Origin: Willaertia magna
Lineage: Eukaryota; Heterolobosea; Eutetramitea; Acrasida; Naegleriidae
Direction of reading: 5' to 3'
DNA: 30,787 nucleotides
NCBI GenBank assembly: GCA_902984215.1
Contig: CADWAF010000655.1
Location: 1-30,787, forward strand
Shown here: in pieces, positions 27,276 to 30,787 of the stretch
Numbering within the stretch: position 1 is the stretch's first letter
How the letters are laid out: every line of letters starts with the position of its first letter
The notes under the pieces: generated by a model
What the model was told of the DNA's origin: nothing
The model's input: the letters and a program-made list of their open reading frames with translations, nothing else
The model's database searches: none
Program-made: the position numbers and the translations under genes

Positions 27276-28117
27276 TTAAAATTGAGCACTTAATTGACCT
27301 AAATTTGTTTCTTTATAACTGATTTTTTCATTAATTAAATAATTAATAACTAATGGTTTAATTTTTGCTCCATGCTTTCCAGAATGATTACCAGCACCAA
27401 CAATAATTTGTAATTCTTTTTTAATATTCTTCTTTCTAAACAATTCAACTCTTTCCTTTAAAAACTCTAACGCAAAATTTGTATATTGTCCATGTAAATC
27501 AATTATAGTTATATCATTCCCAGAATTTCTATAAAAAAAATTGTAAAAAAAATACTTTACAAAACTTACATATATTGAAACATTTTCTGAGCTGATTCTT
27601 TTTGATATAATTGCATTTGTTGTTGATGTTTCTTTCCTTCTTCACTTTTATGTTTCGCTAAAGCTCCATTCCCTTTATTATATGCCTTTTTAGATTCTTC
27701 AAAACAATTAGCCATTTCATTTGCTTCTTGTTCAATCTTCTTTTCTAATTCAGAAAATAATTGTTGTGCTTCAGAAAGTAATTCAAAAAAGTTATTTTGT
27801 TTTTCATTAAATTTCCAACCGTATTCTAAAAGTAAACTTTTTATTGCATTCCATGCATTTTCAATTTCTATTTGAGTTTGTCCTTTAATTGTTAATTTAG
27901 CTAAATTATTATTTTGCAATTGTTGTTGTTGTAATTGTGATTTTTGTTCAATAATACTTGCTTTACATCCAGATAGTTCTTCAATTCCACGGATATGTTT
28001 TCCTTGTGGACCAATAATGTATTTAACTAGGTTATTGGGTATAGTATAAACTTTTTCTATTAATTGCGTATTATTATTATTAATGGTTTTATTGTTGTGA
28101 TGATAGTTTATATTCAT
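27276..28117 (-). CDS. KH-DUF1771-Smr domain protein, probable RNA-binding nuclease, two exons
   Basis: Exons 28117-27570 and 27528-27276 join in phase 2 across a 41-nt intron and give 266 residues. An Asn-rich start leads to a type I KH RNA-binding domain (about 20-100) with its GxxG loop GPQG at 36-39 in VKYIIGPQGKHIRGIEEL. A DUF1771 helical region follows at about 118-180 (SKKAYNKGNGALAKHKSEEG). Exon 2 encodes the Smr domain: IIDLHGQYTNFALEFL with the D-x-H pair Asp 193/His 195, and IIVGAGNHSGKHGAKIKP with the GxGxHS motif. Related DUF1771-Smr proteins (yeast Cue2, nematode NONU-1, N4BP2) cut mRNA at stalled ribosomes, usually with CUE rather than KH domains. A similar role here is inference. 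It is divergent from the RAD51D-like gene. Confidence 0.88.
27529..27569 (-). other. Intron of the KH-Smr gene (41 nt)
   Basis: On the minus strand it has a GTAAGT donor and a T-rich run ending TATAG. It separates DUF1771 from the Smr domain. It is the shortest well-supported intron in the window. Confidence 0.88.
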
Positions 28118-28621
28118 GTTTTCTGTTATTCTATTTTCAATATTATAATAAAATGAGTAATTTCTATTGTTGTTATCTAAGAGAAACGTTTTTTTATGTT
28201 ATTTTGTGAACATTTCATTAACCGATAAATAGATAGCGATTAATAAGTGATGTGTACATATTATCAAGTGATGTAATTAATGAATGAATAATAATTAAAA
28301 TTATTGTGGTAATTATTAATCTCTGCTGTGTGCGTGCAGTAAGATAATACTTACTTGTCAGTAAGAATGTTGTTGTCAAAGAAATGTTTTGTTTTAAATC
28401 AAACAGAGTAAACGCAAGGGTTTTCTTCAAATATTTTTTCATTTGTTTGTTTTTCATGACCAACAAGAATCCATTCAATTTCAACAATATTTCTTCTTCT
28501 AATAAATTCAATCATCATCATAGAACCTTTCCGATGATAATGTTTTAAAAACCATCATGTTGTTTTTTTATCTCAAACCAAACATTGTAAATTTTTCCAG
28601 TAAATATTTGAATAAAAAAAA
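28118..28621. other. Divergent intergenic region (KH-Smr / RAD51D-like)
   Basis: 504 bp between outward-facing starts. A 6-bp-stem hairpin, AGTAAG-ATAATA-CTTACT, lies near 28339-28356. A 40-codon ATG-started frame on the minus strand (28521-28399) is noted but not called. No RNA gene is visible. Confidence 0.4.
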
Positions 28622-29809
28622 ATGCCATCATTGCTAGAACATAAATCTAGCATTCCACATGCTTTATTTCAAGCATTACAAAAAGCAAATATTCTTTCTG
28701 TTGAAGATTTAGTTTTTCATCCAATTTCTCATATCATTAATCAAATCATTAAATCTCAAGAAAATAATGAAATTAATAATAATGCAATGGAAATTGATGA
28801 TCAACTGACAACAAATGAAATGAATCAATCAACAAAAAGTGAAATAAATGTTAAATTATTTAAAAAACAATTAAATATATTACAAGAATATTTTTTAAGT
28901 AAATATTCTCCTAAAGCAATAAGTTTAGATGTTTGGTTACTTTCCGATTCAAAAAACCAAATAGGTCCATTAGTTACAGGAAGTGGTAAATTAGATGATT
29001 TACTTAATGGTGGAATACATTTAAATGAAATTACAGAAATTGTTGGAAATCAATCTTCAGGTAAAACTTATTTATGTAAAACAATCGCATTAAACACAAT
29101 TATAGAAAAGAATTCAAATAGTGTTTTATGGATAACCCCAAACTCTTCTTTTCAAGTAAAGGAGTTTTGTAAAATTTACGATGCGAAAAAGAATTATTGG
29201 TTGGAGAATATGGAAGAAAATAGTCAACAACAGAGTGGAGATAATGGTAATCAACAACAACAATCACTATGTACATTAGTTGAAACACTTTCTAAGATTA
29301 GGGTGATTGATGTGAATACAGCTTCTGAATTGAAATCTTTATTTATTGAATTAATTAATATTATTGAAAGAGGTGAAGATTTATTTTACAATACATTAAA
29401 ATTAATTGTAATTGATAGTTTGACAGTATTATTATCACAAATATATCATCCAGTAATAAATTCTAAATTGGCAGAAAGAGAAGATATAAGCTTTGATGAA
29501 ATTATTAGGTTAATGAAAAGAATTTCAAGAAAATATGGAATTTCAATTTTAATTACAAATTTAACTTCTGATACAATAAATCAACAAGATGATAGTAGAA
29601 CGCCATTAGGTGAATCTTGTAAATTATTTTCAAATACAAGAATTTTATTAAAGAAATTAGAAAAACAACCACTTAATGAGATTGGTACCGTATTTGAAGC
29701 TAAATTATTAAAAAGTTCTAGAAGATCATTAATTCATCCAAAAGTTTATTTTCAAATTATGAGTTTGGGTGTTGTTGACGTTAATCCAATGTCAATACCT
29801 ATAAATTAA
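28622..29809 (+). CDS. RAD51D-like RecA-fold recombinase paralogue
   Basis: 395 residues. RAD51D belongs to the BCDX2 complex (RAD51B-C-D-XRCC2), which helps RAD51 load during homologous recombination. The N-terminal domain (about 1-110) is helical with an Asn-rich insertion. The RecA core has VTGSGKLDDLLNGGIHLNEI, Walker A GNQSSGKT at 142-149 and Walker B LIVIDS with Asp 265. Family-specific segments include ISRKYGISILITNLTSD, then LGESCKLFSNTRILLKKLE, which aligns with the LGRSW-TRILL segment of RAD51D, and LLKSSRR. Insertions rich in Gln and Glu (about 200-215) account for its length over the human protein (328). XRCC3 or DMC1 are less likely because the LGESCKLF-type motif and short N-terminus fit RAD51D better. 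The ATG follows an A-run. Confidence 0.85.
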   Translation: MPSLLEHKSSIPHALFQALQKANILSVEDLVFHPISHIINQIIKSQENNEINNNAMEIDDQLTTNEMNQSTKSEINVKLFKKQLNILQEYFLSKYSPKAISLDVWLLSDSKNQIGPLVTGSGKLDDLLNGGIHLNEITEIVGNQSSGKTYLCKTIALNTIIEKNSNSVLWITPNSSFQVKEFCKIYDAKKNYWLENMEENSQQQSGDNGNQQQQSLCTLVETLSKIRVIDVNTASELKSLFIELINIIERGEDLFYNTLKLIVIDSLTVLLSQIYHPVINSKLAEREDISFDEIIRLMKRISRKYGISILITNLTSDTINQQDDSRTPLGESCKLFSNTRILLKKLEKQPLNEIGTVFEAKLLKSSRRSLIHPKVYFQIMSLGVVDVNPMSIPIN

Positions 29810-29987
29810 TAATTTATTATGCTCAAGTAAAATTAATACTTTATTTTGTTTAAAACTTGATATGCCTTAAACATTTTGATTTACTACTATTCCTGTAAAT
29901 TATTTACAAATGAGCTATCATATAAGCTATCATAGCGCACTACTATACAATTAAATTAACTACTATTATATAGTCCGCAATTATAGT

Positions 29988-30542
29988 TTAAATATTATAA
30001 CTCAATCGATGGCTTTTTGGTACTTTAAGATGTCTATTATTATTTAAAGATTTATGTAAATCTTTACCTTTACTTTCCTCAACACCTTTTGACATCCTAG
30101 CCTTCAAATAAGTAATGGTGTTATCAATGATATAAGCATCTTGTTCTTCATCTTGAACATATGAAGCTAAACTGTCAGTTGATTGTATATGAGTCATTGT
30201 TTCTTCTGTATTATCTACGTATATATCAACAAGTCCATCTAAATATTTATTTGAGGAACGTTTATCAGCTTTTCTAACAGATTCGTGACTAATTCTTTGT
30301 TGTTGATTTGATGAAGTTACAGTTAATGCATTACTTTTATTGGTCATTCTGGGACAAGTAGTATTTGAGGTCAGTACTTCACAACCAGATAATATGTCAG
30401 AAATAGAGAAATCAAATTGTTTATTCTCTGATGCATTTGCTGCATAGTCAACCGCTATCGTCAATTGTCTACACTTCCTTTGTGGTTTGTGTCCAGTTGG
30501 TGAGGACTTTGATGATTTCAATCTTGCAGCTCTGTTACCCAT
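29988..30542 (-). CDS. Unknown basic protein with candidate N-myristoylation signal
   Basis: Not recognised. The first ATG (30542-30540) gives 184 residues starting MGNRAARLKSSKSS. A Gly at position 2 followed by Asn and small residues, then a basic stretch up to about residue 30, is the pattern of a myristoylated, membrane-associated protein; this is inference. The remainder is Ser/Asn/Asp-rich with no obvious fold. A somewhat conserved-looking segment is LDGLVDIYVDNTEETMTHI, and the end is basic (NNRHLKVPKSHRL). No hydrophobic segment is present. Composition and an ATG start support a real gene, but with no recognised domain a chance ORF is not ruled out. It is convergent with the RAD51D-like gene. 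Confidence 0.55.
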   Translation of the reverse strand: MGNRAARLKSSKSSPTGHKPQRKCRQLTIAVDYAANASENKQFDFSISDILSGCEVLTSNTTCPRMTNKSNALTVTSSNQQQRISHESVRKADKRSSNKYLDGLVDIYVDNTEETMTHIQSTDSLASYVQDEEQDAYIIDNTITYLKARMSKGVEESKGKDLHKSLNNNRHLKVPKSHRLSYNI

Positions 30543-30728
30543 TTTATTTTGCACAAAAAAGTTTCTGCTTTGTTGTTGATGTTCTATTGGATTTTGTTTT
30601 TCTATTGGAATGTTTGAAGCTTTCGCGTTGTGACTTTATACTTGTTTGTTTCCAGAAAAAACTCCATAAAGCACTTATTAATAGGTTTTAATTTCACCTT
30701 TTACATTTGTTAAGGGAACTTGAAAGAT

Positions 30729-30787
30729 ATGCAAACAAGGAAAGCTCAGTACTTAGGAAACACCGATTGGTTCAGAGTTAATTTTGG
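30729..30787 (+). CDS. Possible start of a gene running off the right edge
   Basis: An ATG opens 19 codons (MQTRKAQYLGNTDWFRVN) that continue to the window end without a stop. The composition is ordinary for a protein. It is too short to identify, and the frame is open only from 30714. Confidence 0.3.
   Translation, partial: MQTRKAQYLGNTDWFRVNF

Noticed and set aside
28218..28511. 97-codon minus-strand frame with a hydrophobic stretch
   Set aside because: It lacks an ATG at its start, is Thr/Ile/Leu-rich as expected from AT-rich DNA, and overlaps a better ATG-started frame in another phase.
1..30787. Operon, biosynthetic cluster, mobile element or defence system
   Set aside because: The genes are eukaryotic, individually transcribed, functionally mixed and in both orientations. 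There are no transposase, integrase, terminal repeats or CRISPR-like spacers.

Overview
This is a eukaryotic nuclear window from a compact, AT-rich protist genome. It holds about 22 protein genes in 30.8 kb. The evidence for a eukaryote is six introns with GTAAGT donors and AG acceptors, A-rich runs directly before most start codons, and plainly eukaryotic products (pol III subunit, tri-snRNP factor, tRNA-splicing endonuclease subunit, U3 snoRNP protein, RAD51 paralogue). TAA, TAG and TGA all end genes, so the code looks standard. Proteins carry Asn, Gln and Thr runs. The overall style best fits a heterolobosean amoeba (Naegleria/Willaertia type), and a dictyostelid-like amoeba cannot be excluded. 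I see no tRNA, rRNA, CRISPR array or transposon.

Layout. 1-4.7 kb: an N-terminally unresolved small ORF, a USP39/Sad1-like splicing factor whose gene has a 104-nt intron, and a low-complexity protein. 4.7-8.5 kb (minus): SEN15-like tRNA-splicing endonuclease subunit, then a large ankyrin protein. 8.8-14.6 kb (plus): an EEF2KMT-like methyltransferase, an unknown protein, a short REV1-type BRCT fragment, a secreted strictosidine-synthase-like beta-propeller, and an unusual protein kinase. 14.6-17.1 kb (minus): an Asn/Gln-rich protein with a Cys/His cluster, a likely DNA-binding factor. 17.6-23.4 kb (plus): inositol polyphosphate 5-phosphatase with a CaaX end, RNA polymerase III subunit RPC8, an unknown protein, an FHA/coiled-coil protein and MPP10. 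23.4-24.6 kb (minus): trypsin-like protease with a GPI-anchor-type tail. 25.2-27.2 kb (plus): two unrecognised proteins, one membrane-bound. 27.2-28.1 kb (minus): a KH-DUF1771-Smr protein. 28.6-29.8 kb (plus): RAD51D-like recombinase. 30 kb (minus): a candidate N-myristoylated protein. A possible gene start runs off the right edge.

The neighbours are not an operon or pathway. They are housekeeping genes in nuclear RNA processing (USP39, SEN15, RPC8, MPP10), DNA repair (RAD51D, REV1 fragment), translation (EEF2KMT, possibly KH-Smr) and signalling, packed with short spacers. The most interesting items are the KH-DUF1771-Smr architecture, the REV1 BRCT cut off inside the domain, the USP39 zinc finger with altered ligands, the Cys/His-cluster protein, the GPI-tailed protease, and introns of only 41-46 nt. 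All family assignments come from reading motifs by eye; no database search was possible.
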